Shown here one piece after another: positions 10,178 through 19,832 of a stretch of DNA of 64,000 nt. The DNA lies in contig NZ_FMBW01000076.1 of the NCBI RefSeq assembly GCF_900091725.1, positions 1 through 64,000 of the forward strand. Direction: 5' to 3'. How positions within the stretch are numbered: the stretch's first letter is position 1; each line of letters opens with the position of its first letter. The stretch comes from Streptomyces sp. DvalAA-43. GTDB lineage: Bacteria > Actinomycetota > Actinomycetes > Streptomycetales > Streptomycetaceae. The position numbers were made by a program, and so were the translations under genes. The notes under the pieces were generated by a model. That model did no database searches, had not been told where the DNA came from, and worked only from the letters and a program-made list of their open reading frames with translations.

Positions 10178-11136
10178 TGGCGCAGCAGGATTCCCCGGCC
10201 GTGCCCGACTGGCGGACAGCCGGTGAACGCATCGACACCCTGATCGCCGCCAGCGGCTCGGGCGGCGCGGTCGCCCGCGAGCGCAGCGAGGAACTGGTCC
10301 GGGTCGTCGCCGACTTCTACGGTGCCGGGCTGGAACGGCTGCTCGACCTCGTGCACGAGCAGGGGCGGCTGGACGACGACGTCCTGGCCGCCCTGGCCGA
10401 CGACGAGCTGGTGTCCGGCGTCCTGCTGGTGCACGGGCTGCATCCGTACGGCGTGGAGACCCGGGTCGAGCGGGCGCTGGAGAGCGTACGACCGTATCTG
10501 GGGTCGCACGGCGGCGATGTGGAGCTGCTGGCCGTCACCGACGAGGGCACCGTCCGGTTGAGGCTGCTGGGCAGTTGTGACGGATGCCCGTCGTCCTCGG
10601 TCACGCTCAAGCTGGCCGTGCAGGGCGCGGTGGAGGCGGCGGCGCCGGAGATCACCTCGATCGAGGTCGAGACCGCGGCCGACGAGGATGCCGGGGCAAC
10701 GGGGCCGCTGGTACCGGTGGACTCGCTGTTCGCCCGGCTGCACGTGGAGTCAGGGCCGCACACGGAGTCCGGGACGGCCGGCGACGGCGCGTCGTGGGAG
10801 GTCGTGCCGGAGCTGTCGGGGCTGGAGTCCGGCGCCGTGGCCCGGTTCGATGTCGGCAGGATGCCGGTGGTGGCCTGCCGGGTGGGCACGGATCTCTTCG
10901 CCTTCGAGGACCGGTGCGCGCGCTGCGAGCGGCCGTTCGAGGGTGCCACGGTGGCGCGGCGGCTGGGTGGTCCGTCCGGGGACGCGATCCTGCGGTGCGC
11001 CGGGTGCCGTGCGCACTACGACGTGCGGCGGGCCGGGATCTGCCTCGACGTGGACGGTCTGCACCTGGCCCCGCTGCCCCTGCTCTCGGACGGTGCCGTG
11101 GTCTCGGTTTCGGTCCCCTCGGCGGTGGCGCCGTGA
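10174..11136 (+). CDS. NifU-domain plus Rieske-like iron-sulfur protein
   Basis: 320 residues (319 if the adjacent ATG at 10177 is used rather than the GTG at 10174). The middle (about residues 95-170) is a NifU C-terminal-like domain with the CDGCPSSS Fe-S motif. The last 110 residues align by eye to a Rieske fold (FEDRCARCERPFEG, then LRCAGCRAHYDV) but the two His ligands are lost and each arm has CxxC instead. It overlaps hhyL and the next gene by 4 nt. It may carry electrons from HhyS or help load clusters; an analogous Fe-S protein accompanies mycobacterial Huc. Role is inferred from context. Confidence 0.85.
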   Translation: MMAQQDSPAVPDWRTAGERIDTLIAASGSGGAVARERSEELVRVVADFYGAGLERLLDLVHEQGRLDDDVLAALADDELVSGVLLVHGLHPYGVETRVERALESVRPYLGSHGGDVELLAVTDEGTVRLRLLGSCDGCPSSSVTLKLAVQGAVEAAAPEITSIEVETAADEDAGATGPLVPVDSLFARLHVESGPHTESGTAGDGASWEVVPELSGLESGAVARFDVGRMPVVACRVGTDLFAFEDRCARCERPFEGATVARRLGGPSGDAILRCAGCRAHYDVRRAGICLDVDGLHLAPLPLLSDGAVVSVSVPSAVAP

Positions 11137-11786
11137 TCGCCGCCGGCCGTTCCGCCTCGCCGGCCTCCACCCTGCTGCGGCTCACCCGCGACCGGCCGCG
11201 CCCGCCCGCCGGTGAGCGCTGCGAGATGTGCGCGGAACCGATCGGCGAGAGCCACCCCCATGTGGTGAATCTCGACAGCCGCGCCCTGATGTGCGGGTGC
11301 CGGGCCTGCTATCTGCTGTTCACCGACGAGAACGCGGAGCTGCGCTACCGGGCGGTCCCCGAGCGCTATCTGTACTTCGCCGGGCTGACCGTGGACGGGC
11401 GCGCCTGGGACGAGTTGCAGATTCCCGTGGGGCTCGCCTTCCTGTTCCGCAACTCCGTCCAGGACCGGATGGTCGCGTTCTACCCCGGGCCCGCCGGGGC
11501 CACCGAGTCGGAACTGCCGCTGGACGCCTGGGCGTCCGTCGTCGAGTCGAGCCCGGAACTCGCCGTGCTGCGTCCGGACGTGGAGGCGCTGCTGATCCGG
11601 CGTACGGCGGAGGGCGAGGGGTCGTGCCATCTGGTGCCGATCGACGCCTGTTACGAGCTGGTGGGGCAACTGCGCCGACTGTGGCGCGGGTTCGACGGTG
11701 GCACCGAGGCCCGTGGAGCGATGGACGGTTTCTTCGCGCGGGTGGCGGACCGCAGCCGGCCCGCCGCGGGGATCGGGGCGCCGTGA
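11133..11786 (+). CDS. Conserved hydrogenase-cluster protein (DUF5947-like)
   Basis: 217 residues from the GTG at 11133 (GTGA overlap with the upstream stop). A four-Cys motif near residue 30 (CEMCAEP, then MCGCRACYLLF) looks able to bind zinc or an Fe-S cluster. The rest is a mixed alpha/beta sequence without a recognisable catalytic motif. I recall the family as DUF5947, found beside group 1h hydrogenases of streptomycetes, but cannot verify that here. Tight coupling on both sides implies production with the hydrogenase. The function is unknown; an assembly or redox accessory role is likely. Confidence 0.8.
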   Translation: MIAAGRSASPASTLLRLTRDRPRPPAGERCEMCAEPIGESHPHVVNLDSRALMCGCRACYLLFTDENAELRYRAVPERYLYFAGLTVDGRAWDELQIPVGLAFLFRNSVQDRMVAFYPGPAGATESELPLDAWASVVESSPELAVLRPDVEALLIRRTAEGEGSCHLVPIDACYELVGQLRRLWRGFDGGTEARGAMDGFFARVADRSRPAAGIGAP

Positions 11787-12424
11787 ACGACTTCGCGTTC
11801 TCCGTGCTCGACGTCGTCGCCGAGCCGTACGCGGCCGCTCCGCAGCTGACCGCGCGGCTGCGGATCGAGGAGCGGACGGGCCGGCGGATCCACGCCATCG
11901 CGCTGCACTGCCAGGTCCGTATCGAACCGCAGCGGCGCCATTACGACGAGGCCGAACAGAGCGGTCTGGTGGCGCTGTTCGGCGGCCGGCACCGCTGGAC
12001 GGACACCCTGAGGCCGTTCCAGTGGATGAGCTGCGACACCACCGTGCAGGGGTTCAGCGGTGCGACCGAGGTCGATCTCGCCCTGCCCTGCACCTACGAC
12101 TTCGACGTGATCGGTTCCCGCTATCTGCACGCCCTGGGCGAGGGGTCGGTGCCCCTCGCCCTGATGTTCTCCGGCACGGTCTTCACCCGTGGCAGCAAGG
12201 GCTTCGGGGTCGAGCAGGTGCCGTGGGACTGCGAGGCCCGGCACCCGATGCCCGTCGAGGTGTGGCGGAGCATGGTGGCGGCGCACTACCCGAACACCGG
12301 ATGGGTCCGGCTGGACCACGAGGTGCTGGCGCGCTTCGCGGACTTCCGGGCCCGGCGCGGGCTGATCAGCTGGGACGAGACGGTCCAGGCCCTCCTGGCC
12401 GAGCACGACGAGGTGGTCCGGTGA
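11783..12424 (+). CDS. Conserved hydrogenase-cluster protein (DUF6084-like)
   Basis: 213 residues from the GTG at 11783, overlapping its neighbours by 4 nt at both ends. The sequence is beta-rich with no membrane segment. Notable stretches are LHCQVRIEPQRRHY and VDLALPCTYDFDV, without a clustered metal motif. It resembles the DUF6084 family as I remember it. No enzymatic function can be assigned. The strict coupling in the hhySL operon argues that it is part of, or helps assemble, the hydrogenase complex. Confidence 0.78.
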   Translation: MNDFAFSVLDVVAEPYAAAPQLTARLRIEERTGRRIHAIALHCQVRIEPQRRHYDEAEQSGLVALFGGRHRWTDTLRPFQWMSCDTTVQGFSGATEVDLALPCTYDFDVIGSRYLHALGEGSVPLALMFSGTVFTRGSKGFGVEQVPWDCEARHPMPVEVWRSMVAAHYPNTGWVRLDHEVLARFADFRARRGLISWDETVQALLAEHDEVVR

Positions 12425-13824
12425 GTCTTGACCAGGTGCGTTCGATCGCCGATGCCGTCCTGTACGAGGGGTACCTCCTGTACCCGTACCGGGCGAGCTC
12501 GCACAAGAACCGGTCCCGCTGGCAGTTCGGGGTCCTCGGTCCGCCGCGGGCCACGGCTGCGAGTTTCGGCGAGGAGCCGGAGATGGAGATGCAGTGCCTG
12601 CTGGCACCGCACGACGGACCGGCCGCCGTCACCGTGCATCTGCGCTTCCTCCAGCTCCAGGTCCGCGAAGTGCGCAGCACGGGCGAGGACGGGGTAGACG
12701 TACCGGTCGGGCAGCTCATCGTCGACGGGGTGCCGGTGATGTCCTGGGACGAGGCCGTCGAGCGTGAAGTCGTCCTGACCGCCCTGCCGTTGGACGAGGC
12801 GGCGGACGCCGTCCACGAGGTCCCGGGCGGCGAGGAAACCGAGCCGGTGACCGACGCGCGGGGCGCGGTGGTGGGACGGATCGTGCGGCGGCGGTTGCCG
12901 TTGGCGGTCCGGGTCCGCACGCGGGCCGTCGTCGACGACGGGTATGTACGCCTCTCGGTGGCGGTGCGCAACGAGCATCCGGAGCCCGTGGCGACCAAGG
13001 ACGCCGCGATCCGGTCCTCGCTGATCGGCGCGCATGTGCTGCTGCGGGCGCACGACGCCGGGTTCGTCTCGCTGCTCGAACCGCCCGCCGGGGCGGCAGC
13101 GGCCGCGGACCGGTGCCGGCAGCACAGGTGCTGGCCCGTGCTGGCCGGACCGAAGGGGACGACCGACACCCTGCTCTGCGCGCCGATCATCCTGTACGAC
13201 TACCCGGAGGTCGCCGAGCAGAGCCCCGGCGCGCTGTTCGACTCGACCGAGATCGACGAGATCCTGACCCTCCGCGTGATGACCATGACGGAGGAGGAGA
13301 AGGCGGAGGCCAGGGCCACCGATCCCCGGGCCCGGGAGATCATCGACCGGTGCGACGGCATGTCGCCCGCCGATCTCCAGCAACTGCACGGCCTGCTGCG
13401 CGACCCGCACGCGCCGGGGCCCGCGACTCCCATGGGCCCGGTGGCCGATGTCCGGGACGTGGAGCCCGCCGCCTTCGACACTGCGGGCGCCCCCTGGTGG
13501 GACCCGGCGGCCGACGCCTCGGTACGGCCCGGGAGCGACGCGGTCGTGATCGACGGGGTCCGGGTGGCCAAGGACAGCCTGGTCCGCGTCCACCCCTCCC
13601 GGCGGGCGGACGCGCAGGATCTGTTCTTCGCCGGACAGGTGGCCCGGGTGACCGCGGTCCTCTCGGACGTGGACGGTGGTACGCACATCGCCCTGGTCCT
13701 CGTCGACGACCCCGCGTCGGACCTGCATGACTGGTACGGCCGCTACTTCTACTTCGCGCCCGACGAGCTGACACCCCTGAGCGCCGAGGAGACGGCGCTG
13801 CACCGAGAGGAGAACCGATCGTGA
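12421..13824 (+). CDS. Hydrogenase-cluster protein of unknown function (467 aa)
   Basis: 467 residues from the GTG at 12421 (GTGA overlap). I do not recognise a named domain. The N-terminus (IADAVLYEGYLLYPYRASS) is distinctive. The middle is beta-rich and the end (VRVHPSRRADAQDLFFAGQVARVTAVLSDVDGG) resembles a small beta-barrel with the motif DWYGRYFYFAPDEL near the C-terminus. It has few Cys, so a metal cofactor is unlikely. It is presumably cytoplasmic. Its position between DUF6084 and the 39-aa peptide, with overlapping start and stop codons, ties it to the hydrogenase. Confidence 0.78.
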   Translation: MSLDQVRSIADAVLYEGYLLYPYRASSHKNRSRWQFGVLGPPRATAASFGEEPEMEMQCLLAPHDGPAAVTVHLRFLQLQVREVRSTGEDGVDVPVGQLIVDGVPVMSWDEAVEREVVLTALPLDEAADAVHEVPGGEETEPVTDARGAVVGRIVRRRLPLAVRVRTRAVVDDGYVRLSVAVRNEHPEPVATKDAAIRSSLIGAHVLLRAHDAGFVSLLEPPAGAAAAADRCRQHRCWPVLAGPKGTTDTLLCAPIILYDYPEVAEQSPGALFDSTEIDEILTLRVMTMTEEEKAEARATDPRAREIIDRCDGMSPADLQQLHGLLRDPHAPGPATPMGPVADVRDVEPAAFDTAGAPWWDPAADASVRPGSDAVVIDGVRVAKDSLVRVHPSRRADAQDLFFAGQVARVTAVLSDVDGGTHIALVLVDDPASDLHDWYGRYFYFAPDELTPLSAEETALHREENRS

Positions 13825-13940
13825 AGACCCTGGGCATCATCACCGCCGGAGCGGCCGCGGCCGTGGCGGTCGTCGCCGTGGCGGTCGGGATCAGGTCGAT
13901 CCCCGACATCCGCCGCTATCTGCGCATCCGTTCGATGTGA
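13821..13940 (+). CDS. 39-aa single-span membrane peptide of the hydrogenase operon
   Basis: A 39-codon gene starting with GTG at 13821 in a GTGA overlap with the upstream gene and ending at TGA 13938-13940. One hydrophobic helix (GIITAGAAAAVAVVAVAVG, about residues 5-23) is followed by a basic tail (IRSIPDIRRYLRIRSM), predicting an N-out, C-in membrane anchor. Small proteins of this type (DUF6893-like, from memory) occur in streptomycete hydrogenase clusters. It could tether the soluble HhySL complex to the membrane near the quinone pool; that is inference. Confidence 0.72.
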   Translation: MKTLGIITAGAAAAVAVVAVAVGIRSIPDIRRYLRIRSM

Positions 13941-13975
13941 ACCCCGATCCGACTGAAGTGAGTGAGGAGCACCCC

Positions 13976-14188
13976 ATGGCTGAGACACCGGAGAAGAACA
14001 GCGGCGTCGAGGAGGAGCCGCAGAAGGAACGGGGCCCGAAGGGATCCCGTGACACCGGCTCGGACCGGCCGTCGGGCGGCCCGGCGGACCGCCCCTCGGG
14101 CACCTCGGACGAACGCTCCGACACCTCCGTGCACCCGGAGAAGACCCAGGACCCGGATTCACCCGACCTCCCGTCCGGGGGCGGCTGA
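13976..14188 (+). CDS. Small acidic, probably disordered protein
   Basis: About 70 residues from the ATG at 13976 (GAGGAG 5 nt upstream); a GTG at 13937 overlapping the previous stop would add 13 residues. Composition is dominated by Glu, Asp, Pro, Ser and Gly with no hydrophobic core, so it is probably unstructured. No family is recognised. It lies between the membrane peptide and hupD in the hydrogenase operon and has codon use like its neighbours. It may be a linker or chaperone-like partner; the reading frame is open but functional evidence is thin. Confidence 0.55.
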   Translation: MAETPEKNSGVEEEPQKERGPKGSRDTGSDRPSGGPADRPSGTSDERSDTSVHPEKTQDPDSPDLPSGGG

Positions 14189-14195
14189 GCCGAGG

Positions 14196-14726
14196 ATGAC
14201 GACGGAACCCGACATGGCTGCCCGGGTGCTGGTCGCGGGCATCGGCAATCTCTTTCTCGGCGACGACGGCTTCGGCCCGGAGGTGGTGCGCCGACTGGCC
14301 CGCGACGGAGGGATGCCCCCGCAGGTCCGGCTGGTGGACTACGGCATCCGCGGCATGCATCTCGCGTACGACCTGCTCGACGGGTATGACGCGCTGGTTC
14401 TGGTCGACGCGTATCCGGGGGGCGGCGCCCCCGGGGAGATGACGGTGCTCCACATCGGCATGGAGGACCTCGGATCGGGTGAATTCGATGCACATGGGAT
14501 GAATCCGGTTGCTGTCCTGGCAAATCTGGGTCAACTGGGCGGTACGCTGCCGCTCACCTACCTCGTCGGCTGCACACCCGCCGGGGTCGGGGAAGGCATC
14601 GGGCTCAGCGAAGCAGTCGACAGCGTGGTGCCCGAGGCGATGCAGGCAGTGCACACCCTGGTCCGGCAGCTCGTGCCGTCCGTACCGACCGTGTCCGTGA
14701 ACAGCACCGAACCGCGGAGATCCTGA
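14196..14726 (+). CDS. hupD: Hydrogenase maturation endopeptidase
   Basis: 176 residues from the ATG at 14196 (CGAGG just upstream; ATG at 14214 is an alternative). The signature GIGNLFLGDDGFG contains the nickel-sensing Asp of the HupD/HybD/HyaD family, and VDYGIRGMHLAYDL and LVLVDAY supply the other metal-ligand regions. These proteases remove the C-terminal peptide of the large subunit once Ni is in place; the matching substrate tail is seen in hhyL after DPCLPCGVH. It ends 2 nt before the hypC-hypF start. Confidence 0.94.
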   Translation: MTTEPDMAARVLVAGIGNLFLGDDGFGPEVVRRLARDGGMPPQVRLVDYGIRGMHLAYDLLDGYDALVLVDAYPGGGAPGEMTVLHIGMEDLGSGEFDAHGMNPVAVLANLGQLGGTLPLTYLVGCTPAGVGEGIGLSEAVDSVVPEAMQAVHTLVRQLVPSVPTVSVNSTEPRRS

Positions 14727-14728
14727 TC

Positions 14729-17281
14729 ATGTGCCTAGGCATTCCTGGCCGCGTCGTGGAGATCGTGGACGGGTATGCGGGCCAGCTGGCTCTGGTGGAC
14801 GTGGAGGGCGCCAGGCGCCGCGTCAATATCGGCATGCTCGACGAGGCGCCCGGTCGTGACGACTGGGTGCTTCTCCACATGGGCTTCGCCGTCGAGCTCA
14901 TCGACCGGGCGAAGGCCCGGGAGGCCCTGTCGGGGCTGGAGATGATGGGCCGCGGCCGCGAGCAGCGGGTCCGGCGCAGATTCGAGGTGCGCGGCGTCGT
15001 GCAGGGTGTGGGCTTCCGGCCCTTCGTCTATGTCACCGCCTCGGAGCTGCTGCTCACGGGCTCGGTGACGAACACCGGCGACGGGGTGCTGGCCGAGGTC
15101 GAGGGCACGGCCGGGGCCGTGGAGGAGTTCGGCCGTCGGCTGCGCTGCGACGCCCCTCCGCTCGCGGTCGTCGAGGACGTGCGGACGAGCGAACAGCCGA
15201 CGCGCGGCGGTACGGGCTTCACCATCGAGCGGTCCAGCGCGTCCGACCGGGCCAGGACGCTGGTCTCGCCCGACATCGCCACCTGCCGGGACTGCCTGGA
15301 CGAACTGGGCGATCCGTCGAACCGGCGCCACCGCCACCCCTTCATCACGTGCACCCACTGCGGCCCCCGGTTCACGATCGTCACCGGTCTCCCGTACGAC
15401 CGGGCCGCCACCACGATGGCGGACTTCGAGATGTGCGGGGCCTGCCGGGCGGAGTACGAGGACCCGCTCGACCGGCGCTTCCACGCCCAGCCGATCGCCT
15501 GTCACGACTGCGGACCGCGGCTCGAACTCGTCGGCAAGCAGGGCGTGGCCCCGTCGCACCACGAGGACGCGCTGCGGACCGCGCGGAAACTTCTCGCCGA
15601 GGGCGGAATCATCGCGGTCAAGGGCCTCGGCGGCTACCACCTGGTGTGCGACGCCCGCGACGACGCGGCCGTGGCGGAGCTGCGCCGGCGCAAGCGGCGC
15701 GGTGGCAAACCGTTCGCGGTGATGGTGCCGGGCCTCGACGTCGCGCGTGAGCTGGTGAGTCTCACGGCGGACGAGGAGGAGCTCCTGAGCGGTGGGCGCC
15801 GGCCGATCGTCCTCCTCCCCCGGCACGCCGCCCGGCACGGGGTGGGGGTGTCCGACGCCGTGGCGCCCGGCAGCCCCCACCTCGGACTGCTGCTGCCGTA
15901 CACCCCGTTGCACGTCCTCCTCTTCGGCATCGGTGACGACCCGCCGGGCCCGGACGCGCTCGTGATGACGTCGGCCAATCTGTCGGGTGAGCCGATCGTC
16001 ACCGACGACGGCGACGCGCTGACCGCCCTGGCACCGCTGGTCGATGCCTGGCTGCGGCACGACCGGCGCATCCATGTGCCGTGCGACGACTCCGTCAGCC
16101 GCTGGGCCGCCGGTGCGGAACTGCCGCTGCGCCGCTCGCGCGGATACGCCCCGCTGCCGATCGCACTGCCCTTCGACGTGCCCCCGACACTCGCCGTGGG
16201 CGCCGACCTGAAGAACACCTGTGCGCTGGCCGAGGGCCGCTACGCCTGGCTGAGCCAGCACATCGGCGACATGGACGACCTGTCCACGGTCGACGCCCTG
16301 ACCCGGACCGAGAAGCATCTGGAGGACCTCACCGGGGTGGCGCCCGCCCGGCTGGTGGCCGACCGCCATCCCGGTTACCACTCCGGCGACTGGGCTCGCG
16401 CCCACGCGGCCGGGCGGCCGGTCCGCACCGTGCAGCACCACCACGCGCACATCGCGTCCGTGATGGCGGAGCACGGCCTGGGCGCGGACGAGCGCGTGAT
16501 CGGCATCGCCTTCGACGGCACCGGCCACGGCACCGACGGGGCGGCCTGGGGCGGTGAGGTCCTGGTGGCCGGCTACGCCTCGTTCAGCAGGGCCGCGCAC
16601 CTGCGTTACGTACCGCTGGCCGGGGGCGATGCGAGTGTGCTGCGGCCGTACCGGATGGCCCTCGCCCATCTGTACGCGGCCGGCATCCCCTGGGACGAGG
16701 ACCTGCCTGCGGTCCGTGCCTGCCCACCCGCCGAACGCGACGTGCTGGCCCATCAGTTCGCGACCGGGTTCGGCTGTGTGCCCACGTCGGGCATGGGACG
16801 GCTCTTCGACGCGGTCGCGTCCCTGGCCGGCGTCCGGCACGTGGTGGCGTACGAGGCGGAGGCGGCCATGGAACTGGAGGGGCTGGCCCGTACCTCGGCA
16901 GCCGGCCCCGCGACGTCCGAGGGCGGCTACCGCTTCGCCATCCGGCCCGGGAAGGGGGAGGAACCCGCCGTCGCGGATCCGGGCCCGGTCGTCCGGGCCG
17001 TGGTGTCCGATGTACGGGACGGCGTTCCGGCCGGGCTGATCGCCGCACGTTTCCACGCCGCCGTCGCCGCTCTGACCGCCCGCCTCGCTGACCTCTGCCG
17101 CACACATACCGGCCTGTCCACCGTGGCGCTGGGCGGCGGTGTCTTCCAGAACGCCGTACTGCTCGATGCGACGCAACGCGGCCTGACCGAAAGAGACTTC
17201 ACCGTCCTTCGGCCGCGTCTGCTCCCGCCCAACGACGGCGGGATCGCCCTCGGCCAGCTCATGATCGCCGCATCGGGCTGA
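14729..17281 (+). CDS. hypF: HypC-HypF fusion: maturation chaperone joined to carbamoyltransferase
   Basis: 850 residues in one uninterrupted frame. Residues 1-74 are a full HypC, with the essential N-terminal MCLGIPG and the HMGFAVELID motif. HypF follows: an acylphosphatase domain (FEVRGVVQGVGFRPFVY from residue 85), a four-CxxC zinc region (Cys187/190, 209/212, 237/240, 259/262), a YrdC-like domain, and a Kae1-like domain with HHHAHIASVMAEHG near residue 570. HypF makes the carbamoyl group for the cyanide ligands and loads it on HypE. I checked the junction (14942-14968) codon by codon and found no stop; Met72/Met73 could be an internal start. Confidence 0.93.
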   Translation: MCLGIPGRVVEIVDGYAGQLALVDVEGARRRVNIGMLDEAPGRDDWVLLHMGFAVELIDRAKAREALSGLEMMGRGREQRVRRRFEVRGVVQGVGFRPFVYVTASELLLTGSVTNTGDGVLAEVEGTAGAVEEFGRRLRCDAPPLAVVEDVRTSEQPTRGGTGFTIERSSASDRARTLVSPDIATCRDCLDELGDPSNRRHRHPFITCTHCGPRFTIVTGLPYDRAATTMADFEMCGACRAEYEDPLDRRFHAQPIACHDCGPRLELVGKQGVAPSHHEDALRTARKLLAEGGIIAVKGLGGYHLVCDARDDAAVAELRRRKRRGGKPFAVMVPGLDVARELVSLTADEEELLSGGRRPIVLLPRHAARHGVGVSDAVAPGSPHLGLLLPYTPLHVLLFGIGDDPPGPDALVMTSANLSGEPIVTDDGDALTALAPLVDAWLRHDRRIHVPCDDSVSRWAAGAELPLRRSRGYAPLPIALPFDVPPTLAVGADLKNTCALAEGRYAWLSQHIGDMDDLSTVDALTRTEKHLEDLTGVAPARLVADRHPGYHSGDWARAHAAGRPVRTVQHHHAHIASVMAEHGLGADERVIGIAFDGTGHGTDGAAWGGEVLVAGYASFSRAAHLRYVPLAGGDASVLRPYRMALAHLYAAGIPWDEDLPAVRACPPAERDVLAHQFATGFGCVPTSGMGRLFDAVASLAGVRHVVAYEAEAAMELEGLARTSAAGPATSEGGYRFAIRPGKGEEPAVADPGPVVRAVVSDVRDGVPAGLIAARFHAAVAALTARLADLCRTHTGLSTVALGGGVFQNAVLLDATQRGLTERDFTVLRPRLLPPNDGGIALGQLMIAASG

Positions 17282-17338
17282 CCCCACCGCACGACCGTAC
17301 CGCCGTACCTCAAGAGGTATCCACAGAGGAGAGGGACC

Positions 17339-17631
17339 ATGTGTCTGGCTGTTCCGGGGCGAGTCCTCAGTACCGCCGAAGTCGACGGCACCGTGATGGC
17401 CGAGGTCGACTTCGGCGGGGTGCACAAGGAGGTGTGCCTCCAGTACATCCCCGATGTGACGGTCGGTGAGTACGTCATCGTGCACGTCGGATTCGCCATT
17501 CAGCGCCTCGACGAACGGTCGGCCCTGAACACCCTCGCCGACTTCGAGCGGCTCGGCATCCTGGCCGAGGAGTTCGGGGACGGCCTCGAACGCGCAGCTC
17601 AGCAGAGTACCTCCCCAGAAGGAGCCGTCCG

Positions 17632-17635
<4 letters not shown>
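17339..17635 (+). CDS. hypC: Hydrogenase assembly chaperone HypC (second, free copy)
   Basis: 98 residues with the essential MCLAVPGRVL start (Cys2) and the VHVGFAIQRLDE motif; a C-terminal extension of about 20 residues is variable in the family. A GGAGAGGG-type ribosome site lies 5-12 nt upstream. HypC carries the Fe(CN)2CO group with HypD and hands it to the large-subunit precursor. It overlaps hypD by 4 nt, the classic hypCD arrangement. It is only moderately similar to the HypC domain fused to HypF, so the two may have separate tasks. Confidence 0.95.
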
Positions 17636-18731
<1,096 letters not shown>

Positions 18732-18735
<4 letters not shown>

Positions 18736-19832
18736 CTGACGCGATGCACGATGTGACCGCCGTGGTGAACGATGTGCCCGACCTCGACTTCGAGGGGTGG
18801 ACCTGCCCGGTACCGCTGCGGGACATCCCGTCCGTCGTCATGGGCCACGGGGGCGGCGGGGCGATGTCCGGCGAGCTGATCGAGCACCTGTTCCTGCCCG
18901 CGTACGGTGCCGCGGCCGCCGCCGACCTCGGCGATTCGGCCGTCCTGACGGTCGGCTCCGGCACCCGTCTCGCCTTCTCCACGGACTCGTTCGTGGTGAA
19001 GCCGATGTTCTTCCCCGGTGGGTCGATCGGTGACCTGGCGGTGAACGGCACGGTCAATGACCTGGCCATGTCGGGTGCGACGCCCCTGTTCCTGTCCACC
19101 GCCTTCATCCTCGCGGAGGGCACGGCGCTGAACGACCTCGGCCGGATCGCGCAGGCCGTGGGCCGGGCCGCCGAGGACGCCGGCGTACGCCTGGTCACCG
19201 GGGACACGAAGGTCGTGGAGCACGGCAGTGGTGACGGCGTCTACCTCAACACCTCGGGCATCGGCGTGGTCCCTCCGGGCGTCGACATCCACGCGCGCCG
19301 GGCGCTCCCCGGCGACGCCGTGCTCGTCAGCGGCGACATCGGCGTGCACGGTGTGGCCGTGATGAGCTGCCGGGAGGGCCTTGAGTTCGGTACGACGGTG
19401 GAGAGCGACACCGCCGCGCTGCACGGGCTGGTCGCCGCCATGCTCGCCACCGGTACCGACCTCCATGTGCTCCGGGACCCCACGCGCGGAGGCGTCTCGG
19501 CTTCGCTGAACGAGATCGCGCGCGCCTCGGACGTGGGCATCGAACTGGTCGAGCGGCTGCTTCCCGTACCGCCCACGGTGCGCGACGCGTGCAGCCTCCT
19601 CGGGCTCGACCCGCTCCAGGTGGCCAACGAGGGCAAACTGATCGCGATCGTCCCGGCCGAGGACGCGGACCGGGTGCTGGAGGCGATGCGGGCCCATCCC
19701 CTGGGCCGGTCCGCCTGCCGGATCGGCAGCTGCGTTCCGGATCACGCCGGAATGGTCGTGGCGAGGACGGGGCTGGGCGGGAGCCGGGTCATCGGGCTGC
19801 CGATCGGCGAGCAACTACCGAGGATCTGCTGA
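18732..19832 (+). CDS. hypE: Carbamoyl dehydratase HypE
   Basis: 366 residues from the GTG at 18732 (GTGA overlap with hypD; ATG at 18744 is possible). This PurM-like enzyme turns the C-terminal thiocarbamate into thiocyanate using ATP. Seen here: MGHGGGGAMSGELIE, FSTDSFVVKPMFFPGG, the HVLRDPTRGG nucleotide motif, and the exact C-terminus PRIC whose Cys is carbamoylated by HypF and donates cyanide to HypD. The intact PRIC tail indicates a functional protein. The next gene starts at the base after its stop codon. Confidence 0.96.

Noticed and set aside
14735..17485. A 916-residue minus-strand frame opposite hypC-hypF
   Set aside because: Antisense shadow; every HypC and HypF motif is on the plus strand.
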